This document shows, piece by piece, positions 17,335 to 24,917 of a stretch of DNA of 64,000 nucleotides; the stretch's first letter is position 1; every line of letters begins with the position of its first letter. The notes beneath the pieces were generated by a model. That model searched no databases. It was not told where the DNA came from and saw only the letters and a list, made by a program, of their open reading frames with translations. The DNA is from Nanohaloarchaea archaeon SW_7_43_1 (GTDB taxonomy: Archaea > Nanohalarchaeota > Nanosalinia > Nanosalinales > Nanosalinaceae), in the NCBI GenBank assembly GCA_003009795.1, contig PXPE01000001.1, positions 880,739 to 944,738 on the forward strand, written 5' to 3'. Position numbers and translations under genes: made by a program.

Positions 17335-17506
17335 AGCTCTCTAACCGATAATTCTACCTGATCTCTCAACCATTCTCAAGCTCTTACTATACCGGAGAAA
17401 AATTCGGGCACAGCTTCTGTGTAAACTTCAAGATCATATTTTTCAAAATCTACAGTTGATTTTGGACGGCCTACTGTTTATAAAGTTTTGATTCGGGTCT
17501 AAAGCT

Positions 17507-18061
17507 ATGGCTAAAGCAGTTATTCAGAAAAACTGGTATGAAATACAGGTCCCTGACATCTTTGATGCAGAAGAGATTACAGAAACACCAGCGGAAAAAG
17601 ACTCTCAGGTAGTAGGGAGAACAGTTGAAGAGAATCTGACAGAACTAATGGATGATTCCAGCAAGTACTATGTAGATGTATCATTCAAAGTAACCGAGGT
17701 CGAAGGAAACAAGGCGTTCACAGAGATCGACGGGATGGAATGCTCTTCAGAGTATGTCTCGAGAATGATAAGGAAGAGAAGTAGACGACTTGACGTAGTG
17801 GAAGACTTCAGAACCGATGATGACAGGGAAGTCAGAATCAAGGTTGTCGGAGCTACGGTAAAGAAAACTTCGACCAACACTCTAAAAGACGCTAGAGAAG
17901 CAATTACAGATATTCTGGAAGAGAAAGCTTCTGAACAAAGCTATAACGAGCTGATGGAAAACATCTTCGTGGACAACATCCAGGAAGAACTCAGAGACAA
18001 GGTCAACAAAATCTATCCATTCCGAGACCTTGAAATCAGGAAGACCGAGCTCAGGAAATAA
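17507..18061 (+). CDS. rps3ae: Small ribosomal subunit protein eS1 (S3Ae)
   Basis: This 184-residue protein has NWYEIQVPDIFDAEEI at the start, VVGRTVEENLTELMDDSSKYYVDVSFKV, and the later IKVVGATVKKTSTNTLKDAREAI block, all typical of archaeal S3Ae. It is somewhat short for the family, which is usually about 200 or more residues. TTTATAAAG at 17477-17485 is 27 bases before the ATG, so the message is probably leaderless. Confidence 0.95.
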   Translation: MAKAVIQKNWYEIQVPDIFDAEEITETPAEKDSQVVGRTVEENLTELMDDSSKYYVDVSFKVTEVEGNKAFTEIDGMECSSEYVSRMIRKRSRRLDVVEDFRTDDDREVRIKVVGATVKKTSTNTLKDAREAITDILEEKASEQSYNELMENIFVDNIQEELRDKVNKIYPFRDLEIRKTELRK

Positions 18062-18069
18062 TTTTTCAT

Positions 18070-18507
18070 TTACTTTCTGTTCATTCTCAGATACCGGATA
18101 ACCTCATCTAAATGTTCCCCAGGGTCAACTTTTCTAAAAACCTTCTCTATCTCACCATCTCTCAGTATGAAAGTGGTTCTCTCTGCATAGCCTGACTCCT
18201 GTAAGACACCAAACTTTCCGGCTACATCGCCATCTTGATCAGCCAGAAGATCAAAGTTCAGATTGTATTTTTCAGCAAACTCTTTCTGAGCCTCTACTGA
18301 ATCAGTGCTGACGCCGTACACCCCCAATCTCTTATCTTCCAGCCGCTCGATGTTGTCCCGGAAGCTACACGCCTCTTTTGTACATCCGGGAGTGTCAGCT
18401 TTAGGGTAAAAGAAGATTACAGCTTCCCCGATTTTCTCTGAGACAACTTTTTCTCCATCCTGATTTTCGACTTCAAACTCCGGAATAGAATCTCCTTCTC
18501 CGTTCAT
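18070..18507 (-). CDS. bcp: Peroxiredoxin, Bcp/PrxQ type
   Basis: This 145-residue thioredoxin-fold peroxidase contains DTPGCTKEACSFRD, where the first Cys is peroxidatic and the second, five residues later, is the resolving Cys of PrxQ enzymes. FFYPKAD and RTTFILRDGEIEKVF are also typical. It reduces peroxides using an external thiol system. It converges on the eS1 gene, with 8 bases between the stops. Confidence 0.95.
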   Translation of the reverse strand: MNGEGDSIPEFEVENQDGEKVVSEKIGEAVIFFYPKADTPGCTKEACSFRDNIERLEDKRLGVYGVSTDSVEAQKEFAEKYNLNFDLLADQDGDVAGKFGVLQESGYAERTTFILRDGEIEKVFRKVDPGEHLDEVIRYLRMNRK

Positions 18508-18823
18508 ACAGTAAATTTAGAAAAGGATGAGACATAAATACTCGACCTGAGTTAATGCGTCCACATCTTACTGACTGACCCGGTTCAGATTGTGAATTAA
18601 GGGGACGTAGAGAAACAAAATGACAAATTCTCATCCTCCATCAAAATCCTCGTTTATCTTCGCAGTAGTCACTCAGTTAGCTACAAAAGACTGTGATTAT
18701 AGGAACTTCTTGCTGTGCAGTAATTCCAGAAGCCGCTTATGATCAATTCTAAACATAGGCTCAACTAGATATCAAACGATTCATTCAAAAGAATGTCAAG
18801 AGAACAATGAAATACAGCAAATG
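18508..18823. other. Intergenic stretch without a supported gene
   Basis: Between the bcp start and tRNA-Leu I find no credible open frame. The left end holds the bcp promoter on the minus strand (TATTTATG near 18535). The 12-mer TGAATTAAGGGG near 18592 recurs near 21773 in front of the coiled-coil gene. No clear RNA motif set is present. Confidence 0.5.
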
Positions 18824-18974
18824 CCGGGGTAGCCAAGTGGTCAAAGAACTCTCCAGCTCAGCTGAAGTGCATTCATCTGTAAGAATGCTCTGGGATTTAT
18901 CCTAGAAGTTTGAAGGCGACGGACTCAAGATCCGTTCCCGCAGGGGTTCGCAGGTTCGAGTCCTGTCCCCGGCA
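18824..18974 (+). tRNA. tRNA-Leu (anticodon CAA) interrupted by an intron in the D arm
   Basis: Acceptor GCCGGGG (18824-18830) pairs fully with CCCCGGC (18967-18973), with discriminator A. The anticodon arm ACGGA/TCCGT has the loop CTCAAGA, which gives CAA. The long variable arm and the T loop (TTCGAGT) are normal for Leu. The D arm is split: removing 18847-18915 restores a normal Leu D arm with GCC/GGC pairing and the run AAAGGCGACGG. The 3' CCA is not encoded. Confidence 0.9.
18847..18915 (+). other. Non-canonical tRNA intron (69 bases, D-arm position 22/23 or 23/24)
   Basis: The 5' exon CAAA (18842-18845) can pair with TTTG at the intron end (18909-18912). Three-base segments GAA and AAG on the two sides fit a relaxed bulge-helix-bulge motif cut by archaeal tRNA endonuclease. 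The exact boundary is ambiguous by one base because a G occurs at both ends. No reading frame is present inside. Confidence 0.8.
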
Positions 18975-19051
18975 TCTCAATCCATTTATAAGATTTCACT
19001 TCTATTTTACTCTTACCGTCAGTGGCTTTTGAGCCGCGAGGTGTACAAATT

Positions 19052-19402
19052 ATGGATAAGAAAGCAGACCCAACAAATCCGGTACTTGTAAATACGATCG
19101 AGCTTCTGCAGGAGCAGGAAGCTTCTGTATGGAACAAAGCAGCTAAAGATCTTGGAAAAGTTAATAGAGAACGACCAGAGGTTAATCTTTCAGACATTGA
19201 GAGAAATACAGAGGAAGGTGATATAGTGGTTGTACCCGGAAAAGTTCTAGGCTCCGGACGACTCACAAAAGAAGTCGAGGTAGCAGCTTTCAAAGCTTCT
19301 AAATCGGCAAAGAATCATATTAACGAAAACGGAGAGTTCAAGTTCATCGAAGATCTAGTGGATGAAAACCCTGAAGGATCCAATGTAAAGGTGATCAAAT
19401 AA
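19052..19402 (+). CDS. rpl18e: Large ribosomal subunit protein eL18 (L18e)
   Basis: This 116-residue protein has KADPTNPVLVNTIELLQEQ, VNRERPEVNLSDIERNTEEGD and VVPGKVLGSGRLTKEVEVAAFKAS, all L18e signatures. ATG at 19052 is chosen because GAGGTG (19038-19043) lies 8 bases upstream; a GTG at 19022 would add ten unconserved residues. The stop and the L13 start overlap (TAATG). It begins the conserved L18e-L13-S9-Rpo10 operon. Confidence 0.95.
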   Translation: MDKKADPTNPVLVNTIELLQEQEASVWNKAAKDLGKVNRERPEVNLSDIERNTEEGDIVVVPGKVLGSGRLTKEVEVAAFKASKSAKNHINENGEFKFIEDLVDENPEGSNVKVIK

Positions 19403-19830
19403 TGGCTGTAGTACTTGACGCAGAGAACAAGATTTCCGGAAGACTGGCGACACACGTATCTCGGAAACTGAAGGATAGCGAAGAAGTCAAAGTAGTCAAT
19501 GCGGAAAAAGCAGTCGTATCAGGAAGCAAAGAAGAAGTACTATCAGAGTATAAACAGAAATACGAGAGAGGTTCACGCGACTTCGGACCACATCACCCAA
19601 AAAGCCCGGAGAGAATCCTGAAAAGAATAACAAGGAACATGATCTCCGACACAGAGGAAGGAAAGCGACAGCTCTCCAACCTCAAAATGTATCTTGGACA
19701 TCCTAAAGAAATCGGGGAAGCAGAGGACCCAGGTACAAAACAAGGAGACCAACTCAAGAACAAGAACTATGTAAAACTTGGTGAAATATCAAAGCACATA
19801 GGCTGGGAGCCAAAAGGTGAACTAGAATGA
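19402..19830 (+). CDS. rpl13: Large ribosomal subunit protein uL13
   Basis: This 142-residue protein shows VVLDAENKISGRLATHVSRKL, VVNAEKAVVSGSKEEVL, and GPHHPKSPERILKRITRNMI, followed by the LKMYLGHP block of archaeal L13. It overlaps L18e by one base and S9 by four, so translational coupling is likely. Confidence 0.96.
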   Translation: MAVVLDAENKISGRLATHVSRKLKDSEEVKVVNAEKAVVSGSKEEVLSEYKQKYERGSRDFGPHHPKSPERILKRITRNMISDTEEGKRQLSNLKMYLGHPKEIGEAEDPGTKQGDQLKNKNYVKLGEISKHIGWEPKGELE

Positions 19831-20234
19831 CCAACACTGTTCATAGAGAAGGAAGAAGAAAGACAGCAAAGGCAAGAGCAACAGCGAAGGAAGGAAACGG
19901 AAAACTAAGAATCAACTCCCGGCCGTTAAACACCTGGCAAAAAACACCGAAACAAAGAATCAAAGAACCGCTAACGATTGCTGGGGAATCAATAATTGAA
20001 GATGTTGATATTGAAGTCAATGTTGAAGGAGGCGGAATCCAGAGCCAGGCAGAAGCAATCCGGATGGCGATTGCCCGGACACTAGTTGAATATACTGGAG
20101 ACAAAGACTTGGAGAGAGACTTCAGAGAGTACGACAGAAACATGATGGTCGAGGACCCCAGAAGAACAGAAACCAGAAAACCTTCCCAGTCAAGCAAGGG
20201 AGCAAGACACAAACAGCAAAAATCCTACAGATAG
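19827..20234 (+). CDS. rps9: Small ribosomal subunit protein uS9
   Basis: This 135-residue protein has the start VHREGRRKTAKARATAKEG, INSRPLNTW, and GGGIQSQAEAIRMAIARTLVEY. Its tail, RRTETRKPSQSSKGARHKQQKSYR, enters the ribosomal P site, and the final KxYR-type residues are present. Four-base overlap with L13. Confidence 0.96.
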   Translation: MTNTVHREGRRKTAKARATAKEGNGKLRINSRPLNTWQKTPKQRIKEPLTIAGESIIEDVDIEVNVEGGGIQSQAEAIRMAIARTLVEYTGDKDLERDFREYDRNMMVEDPRRTETRKPSQSSKGARHKQQKSYR

Positions 20235-20296
20235 GAGTTGTGCTCCTCTAACACGAAAGCGAACTCATAAAACACACTTCACAAGGTGAACAAAAA

Positions 20297-20494
20297 ATGC
20301 AAATACCGGTAAGATGTCTTTCATGCGGGAAAGTCATCAGCGACAAATGGAACGAATTCAACGAAAGAGTAGAAGAAGGAGAGGATAAGAAAGAAGTACT
20401 AGACGATCTCGGACTTGAAAAGTACTGCTGTAGAACAATCTTCCTCACACACGTAGACACAGTCGAGGAAGTAGCAGAACACGAGATCACTTGA
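20297..20494 (+). CDS. rpo10: DNA-directed RNA polymerase subunit Rpo10 (RpoN)
   Basis: This 65-residue zinc-bundle subunit has IPVRCLSCGKVI (CxxC) and KYCCRTIFLTHVD (CC), the four zinc ligands of Rpo10. It helps hold the Rpo3/Rpo11 platform on the large subunits. It is in the standard place behind S9, with a short spacer holding AAGGTGAA before the start. Confidence 0.96.
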   Translation: MQIPVRCLSCGKVISDKWNEFNERVEEGEDKKEVLDDLGLEKYCCRTIFLTHVDTVEEVAEHEIT

Positions 20495-20507
20495 TCTCTA
20501 CATATTT

Positions 20508-20909
20508 TCAACCCATTTTTCTTAATCCAGGCAGGATCATTTCCAAGTTCGGAGCTAAATTAATATCATCCAGTTCATCTCCAGAGAACCATTTCAACTC
20601 ATCAAACTTCTCCTCCTGTATTTCAGGCTCTCCATCTTCGATATCTGCAATATAGCAGTGCCACAGAAACAGTTCATCATTATGCTGGAACTCACCAGAG
20701 TAAAACGGCTTCCGCAGTTTGATCTCAACGCCGATCTTCTCTTCTGCCTTTCCAACAGCTGTCTCGGTCGGGCTTTCATCCTCTCCAACTTTTCCACCGG
20801 GAACCTCCCAATGGCTATGTTCTGGTCTGTACAGAAGCAATATCTTCCCATCCTCAATTATCAGATTTCCAGCCAGTTCTATCATAGAAACACCTTCATC
20901 AAGCAACAT
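20508..20909 (-). CDS. Nudix-fold hydrolase-like protein with altered catalytic box
   Basis: This 133-residue protein has the Nudix fold (NLIIEDGKILLLYRPEHSHWEVPGGKVGEDESP). In the box Gx5Ex7REUxEExGU, the glycine and first Glu are kept, but the RE pair reads GK (TAVGKAEEKIGV) and one later Glu is Lys. These residues bind the metal and activate water, so activity may be weak, changed or lost. ATG at 20909 is used; a Met eight codons in (20885) also fits the fold. It converges on rpo10. Confidence 0.82.
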   Translation of the reverse strand: MLLDEGVSMIELAGNLIIEDGKILLLYRPEHSHWEVPGGKVGEDESPTETAVGKAEEKIGVEIKLRKPFYSGEFQHNDELFLWHCYIADIEDGEPEIQEEKFDELKWFSGDELDDINLAPNLEMILPGLRKMG

Positions 20910-20922
20910 TTTTCACATCAAC

Positions 20923-21720
20923 CTACAGAAAGACGAAAAGTGGAAGCATAATTCCAAGACCTGCAAGACAGCCTAAAATAAAAGTATAGCGCCAGTCATC
21001 TAATGACTCGCCTTTCTCCTGAGCCTCTTCAATGAACTCTGTCGCTACAAGATAGATCATAGCTCCAGCTGCGAAACCGAATCCAATCGGCATGAACTGT
21101 CTAGCCTGTCTAACAAAAACGAAAGCGATTACCGCTCCAATAGGCTGTGGAAGTGATGAAAATATTGTCGCACCCAACATCTTCCACTTACTCATTCCCA
21201 TCGACCTGAACGGAATAGATATAGCAATTCCTTCAGGAATATTATGTATAGAAATTGCAACAGTCATCAGTATAGCTAAAGGAGGAATAGCAAATCCAAG
21301 GAGGGGTACGCCTCCCTCAAATCCTAGTTCGGCGAATGCAACCCCGATAGAAACACCTTCCGGGAAGCTGTGAACTGTTAAGACTCCAAGTATAAGCACC
21401 ATCTTCTTGAAAGTAGCTTCTTCAAACGCTCCAGGATCAAGCTCGTACTCATCCAGAACGCGGGAAGCACCTTCTACAAGCAATACACCGATGAGAAGGC
21501 CGATACTTACCTCAAAAACGCTGCCAGAAGCCAGTCCTTCAGGTATTAAACCAAAAACCGAGGCGAAAAACATTATGCCTGAGGCAAGGCCCCACATACC
21601 AACCAGAAGCCGATCGCTGAACTCTTCTTTGAAGAAAAACGGTAAAGCCCCTATACCGGTCGCCAGATCCGTTATAAGACCTGCAAGAAAAACCAGTAGA
21701 AGATTTTCAAGCAAAGCCAT
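20923..21720 (-). CDS. ZIP-family divalent metal transporter (GufA-like)
   Basis: This 265-residue protein has about eight membrane helices. HSFPEGVSIGVAFAE and SIHNIPEGIAISIPF carry the two paired HxxPEG motifs (helices IV and V) that bind metal in ZIP proteins. It probably imports zinc, iron or a similar ion. The Nudix gene follows it on the same strand after 13 bases. Confidence 0.92.
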   Translation of the reverse strand: MALLENLLLVFLAGLITDLATGIGALPFFFKEEFSDRLLVGMWGLASGIMFFASVFGLIPEGLASGSVFEVSIGLLIGVLLVEGASRVLDEYELDPGAFEEATFKKMVLILGVLTVHSFPEGVSIGVAFAELGFEGGVPLLGFAIPPLAILMTVAISIHNIPEGIAISIPFRSMGMSKWKMLGATIFSSLPQPIGAVIAFVFVRQARQFMPIGFGFAAGAMIYLVATEFIEEAQEKGESLDDWRYTFILGCLAGLGIMLPLFVFL

Positions 21721-21874
21721 GCCAGAACATTTTCATTCCTCTATTAAATCACCTATCATTTGATACCAGATATGAATTAAGGGGGTATTCAATTTCCGTC
21801 CAGAAGAAAAAAAACTGCCCAGCCGATCTGAAAGCGAACCATTTTATTTAGGATCTTGTAAATATTCGATAACG

Positions 21875-23296
21875 ATGGATTTAGACGGCATATTGCCTGA
21901 GATGAAGAAAAAAGACTCTGAGTTTGAAGAGGAGTTGAAGGAACTGCAGGAACATGAGAGAGAAGAAGTAATAGAAGAACTAAACCAGGTTTTGGAAAAG
22001 TCTTTGAAGGAGAAACAATCGAATCTGAGGCAGGTTTTCGAAAGTTACAGAGAGAATGATAGAGAAAGATTCCTGAAACTACTCAACGGTATCAAGGAAG
22101 AAGTTTTCAAAGAGGTATCAGGTGAAGTATCTCAAGTAATACAGGATGAGCACAAGAATATCGCTGCGATGATCGAGAACAAGTTCCAGAAGATCGAAAA
22201 ACACAATGAAGAGTTCAACCAAAGCTTGAGAGAGGATGTAGAGGAATCACGAGAAAAACAATCCAAGGAACTGAAACAAGATATAAAGAAAACAAGAAAA
22301 CAGTTTAAACGGAAAACAAAGGAACTGGAGAAAGGGAAAGCGGACTCAGAAGAACTAGAAAATATTGGGAATGCACATCAACAGTTTCTTGAGGAACTAG
22401 AGGAAAAGGTGGAAAAAAAGATTGATGAAGACAGTTTTGAAAACGAGAAAAATAGATTAAATTCAAATATAACCGAGCTTGAAAGAAAACAAAAAGAAAC
22501 TGAGAAAGACATAGAGAATAAAGTAGACGAAGAAATACAGGAACTAAGAGATGAAAAGAATAGATTAGATTCAGATATAAGCGACCTTGAAAGAAAACAA
22601 AGAGAATTAGAGGAAACTGAGAAAGACATAGAGACTAAGGTAAGCGAGGAAATAGATGAATTAAGAAACGAACTAAACAATGACATTGATGAAGAATTTG
22701 AATCAAGAAAAGAAGATCTAAGGAAACTGGAGAACAGGATTGAAGAGGAGAATCCAAAAGAAGAGCTGGAAAAAGAAATACAGAAAACTAAGAGAACACT
22801 GAAGAAAGCCAGTGAGAAACTGGAGAAAAAAGTAGAGAACATAGATCAGGATCTAAAAGAGTTTGAGGATAGAATCCAGACGAGAATAAGAAAAGACAGA
22901 GAGGACGTAATAAAGAAGCTGAGAGCAGATATTGAGAAGAAACCGGATATTGAAAGAGTTGAGGAAATGGAGTACGGAATAAGGAAAATTCAGAAGAAAC
23001 TAGAAGAACTAGACAACGGCAAAACCCAATCCCTATCTCTAAATAACAGAACAAGATCTAGTCAAAACTATTTGAATCCTTCTGAAGTTGATGAGGGAAT
23101 GATCGGAGAAAAAATATCGGTGATGGGTGAGTTAAAGTACAAAAGCGATGTCTCAGGATCACGTCTCTACACAATTAACGGACCAGAATCATGGATTATA
23201 GTTAAATCCGATGAGAACCTGGCTGAAAAAGAACAAGTATTAACCGGCAAGCTCGACAAACTGGAAGATGATCTATACCTTGATCTGAACAGTTAA
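21875..23296 (+). CDS. Long coiled-coil protein with C-terminal OB-fold-like domain
   Basis: Almost all of residues 10-385 of this 473-residue protein are charged heptad-like sequence rich in E, K, R and L (for example repeated NRLxSxIxxLERKQ blocks near 185-250). It should form a rod. The last 75 residues (GEKISVMGELKYKSDVSG... WIIVK ... LTGKLDKLEDDLYLDL) look like a small beta-barrel of OB type, suggesting nucleic-acid or ligand binding. No SMC head or Walker motif is seen. TTTTATTTA at 21842-21850 lies about 28 bases before the ATG. The internal duplicated heptads suggest expansion of the rod. Confidence 0.75.
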   Translation: MDLDGILPEMKKKDSEFEEELKELQEHEREEVIEELNQVLEKSLKEKQSNLRQVFESYRENDRERFLKLLNGIKEEVFKEVSGEVSQVIQDEHKNIAAMIENKFQKIEKHNEEFNQSLREDVEESREKQSKELKQDIKKTRKQFKRKTKELEKGKADSEELENIGNAHQQFLEELEEKVEKKIDEDSFENEKNRLNSNITELERKQKETEKDIENKVDEEIQELRDEKNRLDSDISDLERKQRELEETEKDIETKVSEEIDELRNELNNDIDEEFESRKEDLRKLENRIEEENPKEELEKEIQKTKRTLKKASEKLEKKVENIDQDLKEFEDRIQTRIRKDREDVIKKLRADIEKKPDIERVEEMEYGIRKIQKKLEELDNGKTQSLSLNNRTRSSQNYLNPSEVDEGMIGEKISVMGELKYKSDVSGSRLYTINGPESWIIVKSDENLAEKEQVLTGKLDKLEDDLYLDLNS

Positions 23297-23344
23297 ACAC
23301 CATTAAAAGTCTTAGTACCAACTTTTTCTACACAAGTTCTAAAT

Positions 23345-23419
23345 GCGGTCGTGGTGTAGTCTGGCCAAGCATGGTGGCCTTTCGAGCCGCCGACCCGGGT
23401 TCAAATCCCGGCGACCGCA
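23345..23419 (+). tRNA. tRNA-Glu (anticodon TTC)
   Basis: Acceptor GCGGTCG pairs with CGACCGC. The anticodon stem GTGGC/GCCGC has the loop CTTTCGA, and the T arm CCGGG-TTCAAAT-CCCGG is perfect. Discriminator A at 23419; CCA not encoded. No intron. The sequence matches archaeal tRNA-Glu closely. Confidence 0.96.
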
Positions 23420-23492
23420 TCATTTCATGTGGTTTGGACTTATGAGTTCTGAGAAAATCTAGCTCTCAACAGTACCGGTGTTAGTATCGACT

Positions 23493-23819
23493 TCAATCTC
23501 CGTAGACCATCCGAAGTCTTCTTTCGGCCATTCTCTCGAGACATTCTTCTTCGAGCTCTTCTCCTTCGTTATATGAGAATACTGAGAACCAGGTAGTATC
23601 TTCATCACATTCTACTTGGAAATAAACATCACTGCCATTTCTCTCAGTCACAGCTCGAAGCTCTTTATTTTCTTCATCATGATCAAGAACTTCCTCACTA
23701 TCTACGAAATAATCAATCAAAAGGTCATATTCCCATACTCCCAGGTCATAACGTTGCTCTGTCTTACCCATGAATTTGTGACTAAACAGTAAACAATAAA
23801 TACCTTTCGGTTCAGTCAT
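23493..23819 (-). CDS. Hypothetical acidic protein
   Basis: This 108-residue acidic protein (many E and D) contains a few conserved-looking aromatic strands (YFQVECDEDTTWFSVFSY). I do not recognise it. Its ATG overlaps the end of the preceding frame on the same strand by 8 bases, so the two are probably co-translated. Confidence 0.6.
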   Translation of the reverse strand: MTEPKGIYCLLFSHKFMGKTEQRYDLGVWEYDLLIDYFVDSEEVLDHDEENKELRAVTERNGSDVYFQVECDEDTTWFSVFSYNEGEELEEECLERMAERRLRMVYGD

Positions 23820-24123
23820 AGTTCTGCCGAAAAGCTTTCAACCTGTAATCCAGATTCTTTAGAACCTCTCTAGCTATCTCACTTGATTTGAAGTATAGCT
23901 TTCTCCGCTCACCGTCCACTTTCAAGTTAACCGAGTCAAGTACAGATCCTATCTCATACTCAATATCCTTTATCTGGGAAAAATCAACTGAATCAACAAG
24001 TTTCTCCTCACCCTCTCTTTCCTCCCTCCCCTGAATCCAATGATTGTCGGATTCTTCTCTTTCAATATGTCTCTTTGAGATAGCTATATTCCCTAGCTGT
24101 GACTCAAACTCCTCATATTCTAT
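23812..24123 (-). CDS. Hypothetical protein with no standard start codon
   Basis: An open frame of about 103 codons fills the gap between the citryl-CoA-lyase-like gene and the 108-residue protein gene. It reads LVDSVDFSQIKDIEYEIGSVLDSVNLKV then FKSSEIAREVLKNLDYRL and ends TGA at 23812, overlapping the next ATG. There is no ATG, GTG or TTG in the first 70 codons. Translation would need ATA (24121-24123) or another rare start, or a frameshift from the upstream gene. The composition looks coding (acidic, like its neighbours). It could also be a decaying gene. Confidence 0.45.
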   Translation of the reverse strand: MEYEEFESQLGNIAISKRHIEREESDNHWIQGREEREGEEKLVDSVDFSQIKDIEYEIGSVLDSVNLKVDGERRKLYFKSSEIAREVLKNLDYRLKAFRQNYD

Positions 24124-24827
24124 GGTTGATCACCTGTATACTCTCCGCTCTCACGGCGAAAGTCTTCTTTATCCATTTCTTCTTGGACATGGGCAACTAG
24201 ACCGGGAGTTCTGGCTATTATGAACAATCCTTTTCCAAGTCTGTGATCCCAGCCAAGATCACTCATCACACCAGCAATAGCTCCATCAACATTAATTGGG
24301 AGAGAGACTTTTCTGTCTGAGAAAACTCTTTGGACAGCTTTCATCTTCTCTGTGCATTCTCCTTCCAATCCTAGCTCCTCGGCTTTCTTGAAGATTTTCT
24401 CGGTTCGAGGATCCTTCTCATCGTAGACTTTGTGGCCAAGACCCGGGATTTTCTTATCCTTAAGTAATTTCTCTTCGACTATCTCCTCAGCTGAATTCTT
24501 TGACTGAAGTAATCTCATCACCCCCTCTATAGCTCCACCGTGTTTGTCACCTAAAGCCGAGATTCCTGCTGCAACGGAAACATTCATGTCGTTCCCTCCA
24601 CTTTGTACTGTTCTCGCAGCCACTGTCGATGGATTCCCGACTCCGTGATCTATACAACTTGATAAAATAGTTTTGAACATTTCAGATTCTTCCTCACCAG
24701 GTATTTCACTTTTCAAAGTCAAAAATATTGCATCGGAGAAATCCATGTCCATAACTTCTTTGATGGACTCTCCCCGCACATTGGCATCCTCTCCTGATGA
24801 TGAAACCGATGTTTTCCATTCTGTCAT
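24120..24827 (-). CDS. ccl: Citryl-CoA lyase / ATP-citrate lyase C-terminal (citrate-synthase-like) subunit
   Basis: This 235-residue protein is a short citrate-synthase-fold domain like the C-terminus of ATP-citrate lyase. Motifs are DHGVGNPSTVAARTVQSGGNDMNVSVAAGI, GDKHGGAIEGVM, IPGLGHKVYDEKDPR, and LPINVDGAIAGVMSDLG ending LGKGLFIIARTPGLVAHVQEE. At 235 residues it matches stand-alone citryl-CoA lyases rather than full citrate synthases (about 380). Partner CoA-ligase subunits are encoded at 27207-29856. Together they could cleave citrate to acetyl-CoA and oxaloacetate. Confidence 0.85.
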   Translation of the reverse strand: MTEWKTSVSSSGEDANVRGESIKEVMDMDFSDAIFLTLKSEIPGEEESEMFKTILSSCIDHGVGNPSTVAARTVQSGGNDMNVSVAAGISALGDKHGGAIEGVMRLLQSKNSAEEIVEEKLLKDKKIPGLGHKVYDEKDPRTEKIFKKAEELGLEGECTEKMKAVQRVFSDRKVSLPINVDGAIAGVMSDLGWDHRLGKGLFIIARTPGLVAHVQEEMDKEDFRRESGEYTGDQP

Positions 24828-24917
24828 TATTCAAAAAATACCTCCTGAAGTTTTAGATAGGCTCATATCTATAACCTAAATCCAAAAATTTAATTCAGTG
24901 TCCGAATTTGTGATAAC

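Noticed and set aside
18518-18577. Possible box C/D RNA upstream of tRNA-Leu (GGATGAG, CTGA, CTGA).
   Set aside because: Box C does not match RTGATGA and C' is missing; the region also overlaps the bcp promoter.
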